Positions 21,790 through 33,839 of a stretch of DNA of 64,000 bases are shown one piece after another. The notes below the pieces were generated by a model, which did not search any database, had not been told where the DNA came from, and saw only the letters and a list, made by a program, of their open reading frames with translations. Positions within the stretch are counted from its first letter, which is position 1, and every line of letters starts with the position of its first letter. Source of the stretch: Voacanga thouarsii (lineage: Eukaryota; Streptophyta; Magnoliopsida; Gentianales; Apocynaceae); contig JANUWF010001659.1 in the NCBI GenBank assembly GCA_026120185.1, positions 2,604,001-2,668,000 on the forward strand, given 5' to 3'. A program made the translations under genes and the position numbers.

Positions 21790-22006
21790 TGAAAAAAAAG
21801 TGAGAGAAAGTGGTTAGAGAGAGAAGCTCTCAACTCCCCTATTGGAGCACCCTCGGCGTTTCTCACTTCCCTCAATTTTCAATGATCTCGGATGGCTTCT
21901 CACGACGACTCACCTGGTTAGTGTATTGCTCTTTCCCAATCCGTACTTAAGTTGGTTTGTTTATGTTGTGTTTTGTCGTGTTTTGTGGCTATTTCATGTA
22001 TGGTTT

Positions 22007-23442
22007 TGATAGGGGCTAAATTCATCAATAATTTTCCTAATTATTTGAGGCTAATTCGAGATACTTTTGATGTAATAACTAAGTATATTCTTTATTATTT
22101 GATATTTTTTTTGTGAAAAGTGTTCCTGAAGAATTTGTGTAGGAATTAGAAGATTTTGAGAAAAAGTATACAATTGCAGTGCCAACTCGGTTCTAGGTCA
22201 AGCTACCCAATCTAATACTAGGTCTGCTTTGGAAAAGCAGGGCAAAACAGAGTAAAATTAAGGTGCAAACCTAAAGTAACCTGGCACCAGGATGGTCGAA
22301 GTGACCAGGCGCCGGGTCCAATCTGTCCAGAGGCTGTGTAATTCTGTTTTCACGTGAATTTGGTATTTTTCAGAGGATTTCGGTATTTTTTGAATTCTAG
22401 TCGGACTAGACTTCCTAAGTCACGAAATTTGGTATTAAGGAGGTATATAAATACAAGAAAAATATAAGAGAATGGTATGAATTCAAGGATCTAAGCTAGT
22501 TACTTATTTTTCAAAGACGAATTCACCACTCAAAGGAGGTTTCCAAGAGAAGAAGAATGATTTGTTTATAAGTTCTATCTTTTATCCTTTGTTTACTTTT
22601 CTAGAGCAACGATATACTTAATATTTTGATTATAATTGGATATTATTTTAGAAATTATGATTTTGAGTTATTTGGAATTTTTGATTAATCTATTGTTGTC
22701 CTTGATATTTGATTACTTGTTATCGTTCGTTATTGATGCATTTTCTTCTAATTAATTTGGAAAGTAATGTTAGGAGTTCATTGTATTGATTTCATATTTG
22801 TTAGATCTTAATGGATTTGGAAAACGAAGTAAAGACTAAAGAACTAAAGTGATCAAAGATTGGTTGATTTCATCGAGAGCATGTGGTTATTAACTGATTT
22901 TATATTTATTGTCACATAGAGTATATGGGTAATTATTGAAGGAAGAGTTTAATGCTTTTTATCTATTTTATTGCCATTGAAAAATCTACTAAATTAATCA
23001 AGAGATAGTGGTTTCATATATTGGGAAAGAAGTAGAGTCTACATTAGTGAGTTCATGACTTGAAAAATAATTGGATTTTACTTAAGTTTTTTCATGATGC
23101 CAAGATGACAATTGATTGTGATGAATGCTAAGTGATTCAATATTATGTAATAAGATAATTGTCTATTTACATGAAATTGTATCCTTGCGTTGTATATGTA
23201 TATTTTGCTTATTTTTTTCTTTTCATTATTTTATCAACTTTATTCGGTCGATTAAACAATGAATGAAAAGTGATTAGTGTGTACTTATTCCCTTGAGGAT
23301 TGATACTCATTAATTTCCTATACTATGCTTGTGATGAGTATACTTGCTCGTATGTGTAATTTGAGATTTATATTTTAATTAAAATTTGGCTTGGGATAGA
23401 TTTAAATTTAATAATTTTTATACACTCAAAATTTATGCATCA
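22007..23442 (+). mobile_element. Athila-like solo LTR, TSD GGTTT
   Basis: Starts TGATAGGGGCTAAATTCATC and ends TTTATGCATCA, 1436 bp, flanked by GGTTT (22002-22006 and 23443-23447). Homologous to the LTRs at 6918, 31429 (minus) and 58552. Carries a TATATAAATA box at 22444-22453 and a GC-rich cassette at 22175-22330. Confidence 0.9.
22175..22330 (+). repeat. GC-rich palindromic word cassette in LTR (CTGGYGCCAGG type)
   Basis: Words include GTGCCAACTCGG, ACCTGGCACCAGGA and GACCAGGCGCCGGGTCC. Same place in the LTR as the cassettes at 7090 and 58728, and closest to the latter. Confidence 0.7.
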
Positions 23443-24230
23443 GGTTTTTACTCACCCAACACTTGCTGGTTTTTATCTCACCGACTGTTGCATATTTTGC
23501 TCTGTTAATTACCATTGTTGGGTGTAAGTTTTATTTATTTCAGTTTTTTGATTGTCGCCTGCATATTTCTTATCTTTATTAAGCTATTTTCTAGTTGTGC
23601 ATTCTGCCTACACCATGTCTTATGTTGCCGGAAGTTTGGATGTTAGTGTGTTTTGGTGTTTTTTTCTATTTGGTTACGATCCCTATTATTTTTCGATTCC
23701 GCTATTGTGCTTTTTATTCTTGCCTTAGTTCGGGTTTTCTTTGCTCTATTTTTCATCTTCTTCAGCTGAACTCATACCCATGTTCTTCATTCCCACCCGT
23801 CGACCGTACAGTTTGATCCTCAAAAACCACCATTGACTTTACAAAACTAGTTTCTCCCATATGATATTTTGGGTCTGACCTGAGCTGTAGGCCTAGCTCC
23901 TGACAAGCTTTTGAATTCAAAATTCATAGCTATTTTTCTTACCCGCTTTCTCCCACTTAGCCAACATTCTTTTTGTCCTAGTTCTTACCCACTCCTACGC
24001 ATGCTTCTGCTCGAGTCCATTGGGCACCCACCCCTACTGCCCAATAGGCTAGTAGCCTAGCTCATTTGTATCCTGACTGTTTAGTTCAACACTTAGCTTG
24101 TTTGTATTTGTGCTTTGTAGCACTAGGAACCTAGCTTGTTGTATTCTGGGGTACACCACAGGCTAGCCCAAGCCGTGCTCCTTTGTCCTGGGCACAACAC
24201 TCTGCTACGGCCTAAGCTTCTCTCCTTTTC

Positions 24231-25833
24231 TTGGGCATTTATTGGGACAACCTCATAGCCAAAGTTAAGAGGAAACAACCAGTCTCTAAGCCTGTTTCTC
24301 CTCAGGCCTCTTTTTCTAACTCTATGAATTCACACCCTAGCCCAAACCCTACCCCACCTCCTTCTTCAGAAAACCCACCCCATGAACCCCCAGCTATTCC
24401 TCCCCTGGACCAGCCCATTACTGGGCTAACAGAATTGCCTACTGATCCCTCCCCCATCTCTATATCACCTGAGTCATTCGCCTCCTTCATTCCTGAATCT
24501 ATCCCCGTGCGCAAGGAACCGGGAACTCTCCTAGATGGTGCTGCCCCAGCTGATCAAACAAAGACCTGGGCAAATATTGTTAAAGGGAACTGCAAAATAG
24601 GTAGTGGCATGAAATTGCTTCATATTTCGCAGTCAGGGAACTATATAGATATTGACGAGATTGACTTCAAGGATATTGAACTTAAGTTCAGTTTCTGCCT
24701 GGTGGGCATGTTTATTGGGCAGTTCCTAGGTCTTAAAGCTATTACGGACATGACCAGGGCTTGGTTTGTGCTCTCCAAAGTCTATCCTCACATATCTGGC
24801 TGGATAATATTTCGTTTTAATACTGAAGAAGATCGGGAGACTGTTCCCAGGGCTCAGTCTATGAACGGTCCCTAATGCTTAAGCTCATGCCTAGGGAGTT
24901 CGATTTCTCACTCGACAATCTAAGTGTTATGCCTTTGTGGGTTATGTTCCTAGTGCTACATTTAGGTTGCTGGAACAAAAAGAACTCACCAAAATTGCAT
25001 TAGGTGTTGGCAAGCCAATCATGACTGATATGCTTACGGCCTATTTGGAAAGGTTATCCTATACACAGGTCCTGATTGAAGTGGACGTTGCCAAACCATT
25101 AGTTAAGTCCGTCCCAATTTGACTGCCGTAAAGGAAAATCAAACAGCTACCAGTCATCTTTGAATTCATCCCGATTAGTCCCTTAGCAAAATTGCATAAG
25201 GTGTTGCAAGTTCGGTCACCTTACTGACACTTGCATGGGGGGTAAAAATGTAGAATCGACAGCAAATTCTCCACAAGTAGAACAATCGTGGCCCGAATAA
25301 CCCTCTGTCCCCCAAGAAATCGAGACGGGATCCCTTTACCAAGAGTAATTAGGGCAGTTTGTGGTTGATAAGGGCAAAGCCCCGCTATGTGATCTAGCAC
25401 CAACTCAAGTGATTGTCCAACCTATGCAGCCTCAAGGAGGGGCATCGACTAGCAAGGCTGCGGTGCATCTATTGAATCCAGTATTGAATGAGCAGAATGT
25501 AATTTAGTTCACTACTCTATAGAGTCATAGTCAGGAACAGACCATGGGGCATGGCCGCGGGCGATCCAGGCACGGTAGATGCCATTCTAAGGGCTACCAT
25601 TGGGGTAGGTCTCAGATTCACTCCCAGCCCTGTGGTCACCACATCAGAGTGCACCAGATTTTCCCGGTTCATGAGGCCTCAAAAGAGAATACGGTCCATA
25701 TTCTTTTTGCAGCAGTAAAAATAGGCTTTGCAACTATGCAGGTGATAAAGTTCATTCGCACTGCTTGGAAAAAAAAATACACTAACACAAATTTAGACTT
25801 GGGTGGTGCCCCTAAGGCATTACTTCCACCCTA
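24231..25833 (+). pseudogene. LINE ORF1 (DUF4283-like, CCHC zinc knuckle)
   Basis: RNA-binding ORF1 protein of a plant L1-type LINE. The open part (24231-24875) has a Pro/Ser-rich N-terminus (first in-frame ATG at 24324) and a conserved core, FCLVGMFIGQFLGLKAI and SGWIIFRFNTEEDRE, matching the DUF4283 pattern. After a break it continues LMPREFDFSLDNLSVMPLWV, LERLSYTQVLIEVDVAKPLVKSVPI, and a CCHC knuckle CIRCCKFGHLTDTC (25193-25234, all four ligands intact). At least two frameshifts and several stops. The true start codon is uncertain. Confidence 0.8.
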
Positions 25834-27101
25834 ATGATTGTCAGTAGTTGGAATATTCGAGGGTTCCACAAGACCCTCAAACAACATGGTGCCAAAGAAA
25901 TTGTCTACAAGCATTGTGTTGATGTGTTTGGAGTATTAGAAACAAAGATGAACTTGGTTGATTTGTAGACTGCTTTGCGGTTCCAGTTCCCAGGTTGGTC
26001 CATTGTTCACAACATTGACTTAGGGACTAGGGGCGTATTTTGGTGTTATGAAACAATGCTAAGGTGGACCTTTAAGTGGTTTCCTCGTCTACTCAGGCTA
26101 TCTCTTGTTTAATAATTTGCAAGATTTCACATATTATGGTTTTCTTGTCATTTATTAATGCATTCAACACTGTCACTGCTAGATGGCCTTTTTGGGTGGA
26201 CATAGGCCATTTGGCTACCTGACTAGATACTCCATGGATTCTGTTAGGGGATTTCAATACTTATCTACTTCCATCTAAAGAACTTAACAGCATTCCATTG
26301 GCAAACTATGAGCTTAAAGATTATGTTGATTTCTGTCGATACACGGACATCTCTGACTTGCATTATTCTGATTCGCACTACACTTGGACAAACTCCCATA
26401 TGTGGTCCAAACTTGATCAGGTATTGGGGAATACCCAGTGGTTTTTCTCACCCGCCTAGGCAATAGTGGAATTCTTCCCTATATCGGCCCTCTTTGACCA
26501 TAGCCCGTGCTTATGGTCTCTCCAGCAATTCTGTCCAGGTATGTCTCAGCCTTTTTATTTCTTTAACATGTGGGCAGATCATCTTCAGTTTTAGGAGTTG
26601 GTATCCCTCCAATGGCCCTAGCCTATGTTGGGTCATAAGCAGTTTATCTTGTGCTAACATCTCAAAAGTCATAAGAGGCATCGTCAAGCACTCAATGTTA
26701 GGGAATTCTCACAGATCTCTTGATGGGATGAGGAGGTAAACCAGAAGACGGAACGTGTACAAATAGAACACCAGGCAAACCCGACTGATTCTACTCTTAG
26801 CTTCCGCCTTAAGGAGGTGAAATGAAAAGCATGGCGCTTAGCAGATGCTGAGCTTAAATTCAACAAGCAACTTGCTAAGTCTAATTATGTTGCTAAGGTA
26901 GACTGATGCATCAAGTACTTCCATAACCTAGTGAACCATAACAGAAAGAAACTTTATTGCATCGATTGTAAAAGAAAATAACTCCATAACATAGAGTCCG
27001 GTGAATGTGGTGACCGAGTTTGTCTCCTACTTCACCAACCTGTTGGTTATGTCAACTCAAGGTAAAAATCTAAGTTTGGATGTGGCTCGAGCTGGGCCTT
27101 T
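25834..27101 (+). pseudogene. LINE ORF2 endonuclease, truncated before RT
   Basis: Starts at the ATG at 25834 (MIVSSWNIRGFHKTLKQH), the standard start of the apurinic-like endonuclease of plant L1 elements. Further motifs: DVFGVLETKM (catalytic Glu region), WILLGDFNTYL (about 26235-26270), SDSHYTWTNS, KLDQVLGN, and the Asp/His end LFDHSPCL. Then comes the linker leading to RT (KLYCIDCK). Stops occur at several points. The Tekay-type LTR begins at 27102. Confidence 0.8.
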
Positions 27102-30100
27102 TGTAACACCCCACTACTTAGTACCATTAGAGTCGGGGATGTCGCCCCGTCCACAGGACAAGGGGTCTTTATAACTAAGTCACATAAAATAAAATAAAAA
27201 AAATTTCAAAAATAAACTTATTACAACCCAACAATACATGAACAAATTCAAAAAAATAATTGTTTGCTACAATTTCCCAAAAGCAATACAAAAGCAAAAT
27301 AACAGAGAGTCTTTAAAATCATAGGCAACAATCTAACAAATAACCTTCATAGTAGGAATGATCGGAAAACATGGTATAAAAGGTGGTGAGATAAAAATCT
27401 CAGTAAGCCCGTGTGTGCTTTGAGTGTTTCAAGTAAAACAGTTTATGTATGCAAGTTGTAAAAGTTTCATAAGAGAAAATGCCGGCAAGCATTAAATAAA
27501 TGTCGTAAATAAAGAGTGGCGTTTTACTTTCCCAAAACATACATGTGTACAACAAATACAACTACCCTAAGAGGTAGCCATGGCACCACACGTTGGGCAC
27601 CATGACAATATAACAATCAGAATGTCACACGTTGAGCATACTGACAAAAGGTAGGTGTACGGTCTACCGGGTGAGATACTCCTCCATCTCTACACCCCAA
27701 ACTTATCGGTTTCCACTCCAAAAATACACAGTCCACTTGACTGAACTTGCTAGCTCAGACCGGTATGACCTACCGGACTGGCATCCTATCCGGGAAGGGC
27801 TCACCCCTCAGAGGTGGCCACTTACTGAAAGACTTACCCTAACCCTTCAAAGACTAATCCTAGTAGTCTACCTTTATTGAGTACTCAATGTTGCTTGTCC
27901 CACTTGTGAGAAAATTGGTCATACAATGTTTTACTTGGAAATAGCAATTAAGGTTTCTAAAATTTTTGCCAAAGTTGGGTTTTAGAAAGAGTTTATCATT
28001 TTGTGTAAAGCTGCTTGTTTAATTTCAAATGGTTTGCTTGACTGAAATAAAAAGGGAAAAACTGTCCTTAATTTCCTTTACAAAATGAATGTTCATACAC
28101 ATTGAATTTGGCTTGCCACAATAATTTTGGTCTTCAAATGACTCCATACAGGAGCTTACCTGATTCTTTATTTTGCTGGGATTCGAAGATCTTCCAAGGT
28201 CTTCAAATGACTCCTGGGGTAAACACAAAGCATAAGATAACATTCAGACTATATCTGCTTTACATAAATAATTCCCAATTCAACTAGTTATAACCATGAC
28301 TAATCGTGACATGATGTCCTAAGCTTTAATGCTAGTTGATAAAGTATTTTATCAAATAAATCTAACTTGAAAAGTAAAAATAACTAGGGGTTCTAACACA
28401 ATTACTAATAAGTTATAGTTTCAAATAATAAATTTTGAGTATTATTGTTAATAAATAATCTAGTGTTAAATATTGAATAATACTAAGTCCTAAATAATAT
28501 TGGTAAATGGTAATATTTAAATAGTATTATTATAACTAAATAAATAAATTACACCTAATTTTTAATTAATAATTAATAGATAATAAATAATCAGTAATAA
28601 ATAATAAAATTAATAATAAATGAACCATATTAAATTTTTAATTAATAAATAACAAAGAGATTTTAATATAAATAATATTTCTGGATTTAGGTAAAAGTTT
28701 TAACTATGGCCTACAAGGTCATTAATTAATTCTAATATTTTATTTATTACTATTATTTATATAAAAGATTTTATTTATTATATATATATATATATATATT
28801 ATTTTTAATAAGAGTCTTGTGATGTCCGAAAAATAGCTATGATTGGCCAAATATCATTTCGGCCTAGAGAGAGAGAGAGAGAGAGAGCATTAGAATGGTA
28901 TATCAAAAATTGAGTAGAAGGGGAAGAACAAGAAGGTTGTTTTTGTTTTACCTTTTTGATGTTCTTGAGACCTTTAAGAAAAAAGCTGATTTTGATATGT
29001 TCGAAAATTCTCTTTTCTGTGATTTTGTGTTATAAAGACCAGAAATGAAGTCTAGGGATTAAGTAAGAGTGATCTGGAGTATTTGAGAATGATTGGAGGT
29101 GTTTAGGATATGTTTAGGCTTGAAGTGGTGTAGTGTGTATTCTTGGTGTTTTGAGAGAGTTTTGAGAGAAAATGCTTGCGAAATTCTGGAATGTTGTTGG
29201 CCGAATGGTCTAGAGAAATTAGGAGTTTCGGTCTTTAGCAAGATGGAGAGAGAGTGATCATATTTTTTTGAAATTCAAATGGAGGAAATTGAGGAGTTAT
29301 TTGTGGTAGAAGATTAGCTAATGGTGATTGATCATGGGAGGTCTTTTTGCTCTTCAATGGTGTTCGCTGAACAAGCTAGTCTTGCTAAAATAAATGGAGG
29401 CTGTTCAGGTTATATGGCTGGTCAAAATTCAATCTACAATGGCAGAGAAAATTTTGGTTTGTTTACTTGATACAAGAGTGTTTTAATGGAGAAGAATTCT
29501 GAAATTATTTTGAAGTTCAAATTAGTTTTGGATAGAGTGATCTTAGGATTTTTTTGAGATGTGATCATGGAGTCCAAGTACTCAAGGTATGTGTGGAGGT
29601 CAATGATTTTTAGTCCATGGCTGAACAAGATCAATTTTTTAGAGATTTGAAGGGTGTTTTTCAGTCTAGGTATAGAGAGACAAAATTGGAAATTTTCTAG
29701 TTTCAACTTGTTCAAGGGCTTCGAATTAATGATGACTTTTAGTGCAGCATTTTCTGCATTTACTTAGCCTGATTTGCAGTTGTTTTTCTGAGGTGTTTGA
29801 GGGTCTTTTAAGGGTGGTTTTCTAGCCTTCTTTCTATAGAAAAACAGAGGATGTTCTTGTTGAATTGATGACAAAAAGACAGCTTCAATTCTAGCTTCCT
29901 AATCTGTGAATTGTGTAGGAAAATTTTCTGGTTTTGGTGCAGTTTGAACAGTCCAAAATTTGCACAGAATTTTCAGCCTTCAAGCCACATGAAATGACCA
30001 TTTTTCTGGCAGCAAATAGGTAGGGTTGTTGGCTGAATTTTTCGAAAGCTGTTTTGCAAAAATTTTGGAAAATTTCCAGATTTTCCTTCACTAAAAATAT

Positions 30101-30706
30101 GAACAACATGAAGGTAGAATTGAAGGTTTAACCATGGTGATTTATTTCTCTTGGGAACCCATCCTAATTCCTCTCCTATTTTCGTTCACTCCCCTATCCC
30201 TTAAGACTGATTTTTGAAATTCAAGGCCAAAGAATTATCATAAAATTTTTGGAATTAAAAGAAGAGATTTAATAGATTTTGGATAATTTAAATTATGAAG
30301 AGGTTAGGACAAGGCTAGAGATAATGAAGGGATAAGAATCCCTCTAAAATTCTTTTTATGACATGATCATAAGATAATCATGAATAAAACTTAAGTGATG
30401 GGATTTGAACTCATGACTTTAGAAATTAATTCACAAAGCTCTAACCACTAAACCACAACAACTCTTATTCTTATTTTTTCACCCAAATATTCTTCTTATC
30501 TAAACCATAAGTCATCTTCCTATTTTAACCTCAAGCAAAGTTACCTTTTTACCCTTCCTCCCCAATAAGCATAAATAAGCTATTTAACCTATAAGCCACA
30601 ATTCTAAAGCACATAAAATCATTTAAAAAGTATATTTTTATGCAGAATAACATGATATGCATTCCAACCCCCTTACTCTAAGGTTGGCTTTAGGTGGGGT
30701 TTCACA
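27102..30706 (-). repeat. 3' LTR of the Tekay-type element
   Basis: TGTAACACCCC at the left and GGGGTTTCACA at the right, 3605 bp. Shorter than the 5' LTR (about 4.3 kb without its insertion) because roughly 640 bp is missing at about 28803, where TTTTTAATAA joins GTCTTGTGATG. In the 5' LTR these lie at about 39430 and 40065. Confidence 0.85.
30400..30455 (-). other. tRNA-like A-box/B-box module in LTR U3
   Basis: Sense TGGTTTAGTGG (30445-30455) then GAGTTCAAATCCC (30400-30412). Same module as at 16315, 43761, 45702 and 52067. Confidence 0.6.
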
Positions 30707-30722
30707 TGCTCCCCTCCTTAGA
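30707..30722 (-). promoter_or_regulatory. Polypurine tract of the Tekay-type element
   Basis: In sense CTAAGGAGGGGAGCA directly before the LTR start TGTGAAACCCC. The equivalent block at 16613 reads AAGGAGGGGAGGA. Confidence 0.8.
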
Positions 30723-30797
30723 AGAATTTCATCCCAAAATTTAGGCATACCTTTATCTCAGATCGGAAAAATTCCACTTTACCCACTCTTCTATTTC

Positions 30798-31428
30798 CTA
30801 TGTGGCATCTCGCGTGCCATGATGCTCCCACTGTACATTTACCATCGGAATTTGCTTGTTCCGGAGTGTCTTGATACTTCGGTCTAGAATTTTCATGGGT
30901 TTGTCCATATAACTCAGGTTAGGTTGCAATACTAGCGGCTCATCATTCAAAATATGTCCGGGGTCGGCATTGTATTTCTTCAACTGAGACACATGAAATA
31001 TGTCGTGTATCCCTGTCAACCCATCTGGCAAATCCAATCGATACGCCATTGGCCCAATTCTCTCCTTTATCGGAAATGGTCCCAAATATCTCGGATTCAG
31101 CTTCCCACATTTCGGATGCTTCAGAATTCCCCTATTCGGTGTCTATCTTAGGAACACATTGTTTCCTACCTGAAATTCTAACTCTTTTCGCCCATTGTCC
31201 ACATAGCTCTTTTGTCGGCTCTGGGCTGCTTTCAACATTTCCCTGATCAGCTTGACCTTGTCCAACATTTCCTGAACGCAGACTTCTCCAGACTTGCTTA
31301 TATGGCCTTCCTCCAACCAACTCCAGTATAGAGGTACTTGACATTTACGGTCATACAATGCTTCATACGAAGCCATTCCAATCGAAGACTGATAGCTGTT
31401 ATTGTATGCCAATTCTGCATACGGTACA
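30798..31428 (-). pseudogene. Integrase C-terminus and chromodomain-like tail
   Basis: Continues the integrase interrupted by the solo LTR at 31429. Motifs in order: HVPYAELAYNNSYQSSIGM, EALYDRKCQVPLYW, DKVKLIREMLKAAQSRQKSY, LEFQVGNNVFLR, a stop, then GPFPIKERIGPMAYRLDLP, HDIFHVSQLKKYNADPGH, and ILDRSIKTLRNKQIPMVNVQW with HGTRDATW at the end. The last part is the degenerate chromodomain typical of Tekay/Del chromoviruses, thought to direct insertion to marked chromatin. Two frames are needed to read the region. Confidence 0.85.
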
Positions 31429-32976
31429 TGATGTGTATTTATTTGGGTATAAAAATCATATAAAAATAAACACATTCCCAATCAAGTTTGAATTAAAATG
31501 TTAACCCCAAATTACACATATAAGCAAGCACACTCATCATTAAACATAGTACAGGGTTTAAACGAGTATCAATCCTTAAGGAACAAGTATGCATTAATCA
31601 CTTTTCTTTCATTGTTTAACCGACTCAATAAAGTGAAAAAGAAATAAAAAGAAAAAAATAAAATAAAATAAAAGAAAATAAAAGAAAATATACATGTCAA
31701 GGATGGAGAATTATGTAACTTAAACAATTATTTTGACAAACATGACCTTAAAGCACTTAACCATTATCATAACTAATTATTTTCTCGGCATCATGATGGA
31801 TTAATATAGATTCACTTCTTTTCCAATTCATGAGATCACTACATTCTAGATAAATTAGCATCACATTCCTGTCTTAACTAATCCATCCAAAAGATGCATT
31901 AAACACAATCCTTGATTAAATTTCCATATTCTGGCAAACTTAAAACATGAAATCAACTAATGAATCCATTCATGGCAGATATCAATTAACCTTTAATTAC
32001 CTATTCTTAGAAATTAATCCCTTTTCCGAGCAAGTTAATAGATAACAAATATGAAATTAACAAATTGAGACCACCATCAACCTCTTTTCCAAGCAAGTTA
32101 ATGAAAAGCAACAACAAATTAATCTCGTAATACGCATAAGTAATTAAATACCATGAATAGCAATTAATTAATCAAAAGATCAAATAACTTTAAAAATCAT
32201 GAATACCTAAAACAATGTCAAATTATAATAAAACAATTAATACATCATTGTTCAAGAAAAAGAAAACAAAGTAAAAAAAAGCACTCATAGACAAGCCTCT
32301 TTCTTCTTCCTTTGTAAACATTCTTGCACAACCCTCATTGAATTGAAGAATTTCTTCTTTGATTTGAGTGATTTTTTGTTATGATCTATGAATTCTCCCA
32401 TTTCTTTTGTGTTTTTCATCTATTTATAGGCTTAGGAAGTTCCTAAATTTTTTGGTGTAGGGTTTTTGGCAGATTAGAAGTAGGAAAATGCTAAAATTCT
32501 GCAGATTACCAAAAAATGCATGCGAAAATCGAGGCACTGCCTTAGCATCAGGTTACAGCCGGCGCCGCCTGTCCTGGCTAGGGCCGGTGCTAGTTGTGTT
32601 CTGTTTCTCTAGTTGTTCACCGATTTTTTTTATTTTCGTGCAATCTTTTCCAAAGTGCAGTCGGTGCCGCCTCAAGCCTCATAGCCGGCGCCGGTTTGGT
32701 TCTGTTCAACTCTGTTTCAGTTGCTTTTTCATCGGCTCAAAGTGCATGCTAGCAGCATGTGGCCGGCACCGGTTCCCCTGTCCTGGCCGGCGTTGCCTCT
32801 GTTCTGTTTTGCGATATTTTTATTTTATTTTACACCTAAAATCTGAAATAATGCACAAAATACCTTTCCAAAGGTAAAATCTCAAATGTGAAGGAATATG
32901 ACCAGTTATTGAACAAAATGTATCACAAAATAGTCTCCAATAACTAGTAAAAATATGACTAATTTAGGCCCTATCA
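31429..32976 (-). mobile_element. Athila-like solo LTR in integrase, TSD GTACA
   Basis: In plus coordinates TGATGTGTATTTATTTGGG at the left and GGGCCCTATCA-like end (GGCCCTATCA) at the right, so sense TGATAGGGCC...ACACATCA, 1548 bp. GTACA flanks both sides (31424-31428, 32977-32981). Removing it rejoins the integrase frame (the DFG region with VPYAELAYNN). TATA box at 32420-32429. Closest to the LTR at 6918-11672 in both ends and cassette words. Confidence 0.9.
32533..32808 (-). repeat. GC-rich palindromic word cassette in solo LTR (GGCGCC/GCCGGC type)
   Basis: Plus-strand words: CAGCCGGCGCCGCCTG, GGGCCGGTGCTAG, AGTCGGTGCCGCC, AGCCGGCGCCGGTTTGG, GGCCGGCACCGG, GGCCGGCGTTGCC, several followed by TTCTGTTC, the complement of GAACAGAA. 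Mirrors the cassette at 7090-7350. Confidence 0.8.
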
Positions 32977-33612
32977 GTACACATTCAATCCACTTATCCC
33001 CGAAATCCAATACACAGGCTCTCAGCATATCCTCTAATATATGAATAACCTTTCTGATTGTCCATTGGTTTGTGGATGCGCCGTTGTACTGAACTTTAAG
33101 CTAGAACCCATTGATTCTTGAAACTTGCCCCAAAATTAGGATGTAAATATCGGGTCTCGGTTGGACACAATACTCGAAGACATTCCGTGCAATCTGACTA
33201 TTTCTCGCACATAGGTCTAAGCTAACTTCTTCATTGAATCCCTTACATTCACCGGTATAAAATGTGTTGACTTAGTCAATCGATCTACCACTACCCATAT
33301 GGCTTCCTTTTGGGTCATTGCCATAGGGAGTCCAGTAACGAAGTCTATAGTCACCTCTTCCCATTTCCATTTAGGTACTGGTAACGGTTGCAACAATCTT
33401 GCTGACTTCTTGTGCTCCGCTTTGACTTTCTGATAGGTCAGACATGTCGAGACATACTTAGTCACGTTCCTCTTTATCCCGGGCCACCAATATGTCCTTT
33501 TCAGATCTTGATACATTTTGAGCTCTCCCGGATGAATGGCATACTTGCTTTTATGCGCCTCTTCTAAAATTTTGTCCTTCAATTGATGCTCATCGGGTAC
33601 ATATAGACGATC
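32977..33612 (-). pseudogene. Integrase zinc-binding and catalytic core
   Basis: Inserts the element cDNA into host DNA. Minus-strand motifs: HKSKYAIHPG with CLTYQK (HHCC zinc domain, second Cys changed to Tyr), YWWPGIKRNV, WEEVTIDFVTGLP (first Asp), VVVDRLTKSTHFIPV, SNRDPIFTS (second Asp; usual SDRDP), and HPQTNGQSER (Glu). Stops follow DSMKKLA and FTS. The remaining C-terminal part lies beyond the solo LTR at 31429-32976. Confidence 0.85.
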
Positions 33613-33839
33613 CTAGAAATACAAAACTCCCGTCTTGTCCTGTCGAAAATCATTACCTTGCCATTTAAGCTTTTTGTCCTTGAAAAGTTGAAATTCTGCA
33701 TTACTTTACTAAGCCTCGATGATTTCCCGCCTTAGGTCTGGTATCAATCTCAGGTTGCTAACAATAATCCTCTCTTATTGCACTTCTGTTCTTCTATCCA
33801 ACACGTCCTGGACCGCTTGAATTTCCTGCATTCTCAGCC

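Larger units (their letters stand above)
21790..27101 (+). mobile_element. L1-type LINE, plus strand, truncated at 27101
   Basis: Contains, in order, a C/T-rich and GAGAGAGAAGCTCTC-containing 5' region (21790-22006, 23448-24230), ORF1 (24231-25833) and the start of ORF2 (endonuclease, 25834-27101). It is interrupted by a solo LTR at 22007-23442 and cut by the Tekay-type element at 27102. The reverse transcriptase is not present to the right in this window. The 5' boundary is approximate. Confidence 0.7.

Noticed and set aside
24302..24514. Gly/Glu-rich minus-strand frame
   Set aside because: Shadow of the Pro/Ser-rich LINE ORF1 N-terminus.
27097..27101. TSD CCTTT for the Tekay element inserted in the LINE
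   Set aside because: No matching CCTTT after any right-hand LTR end (44063 or 52368); the right side is rearranged.
32488..32877. 129-codon frame across a GC-rich region of an LTR
   Set aside because: Cys/Arg-rich reading of the palindromic cassette and flanks, against the LTR sense direction; no start context or homologue.
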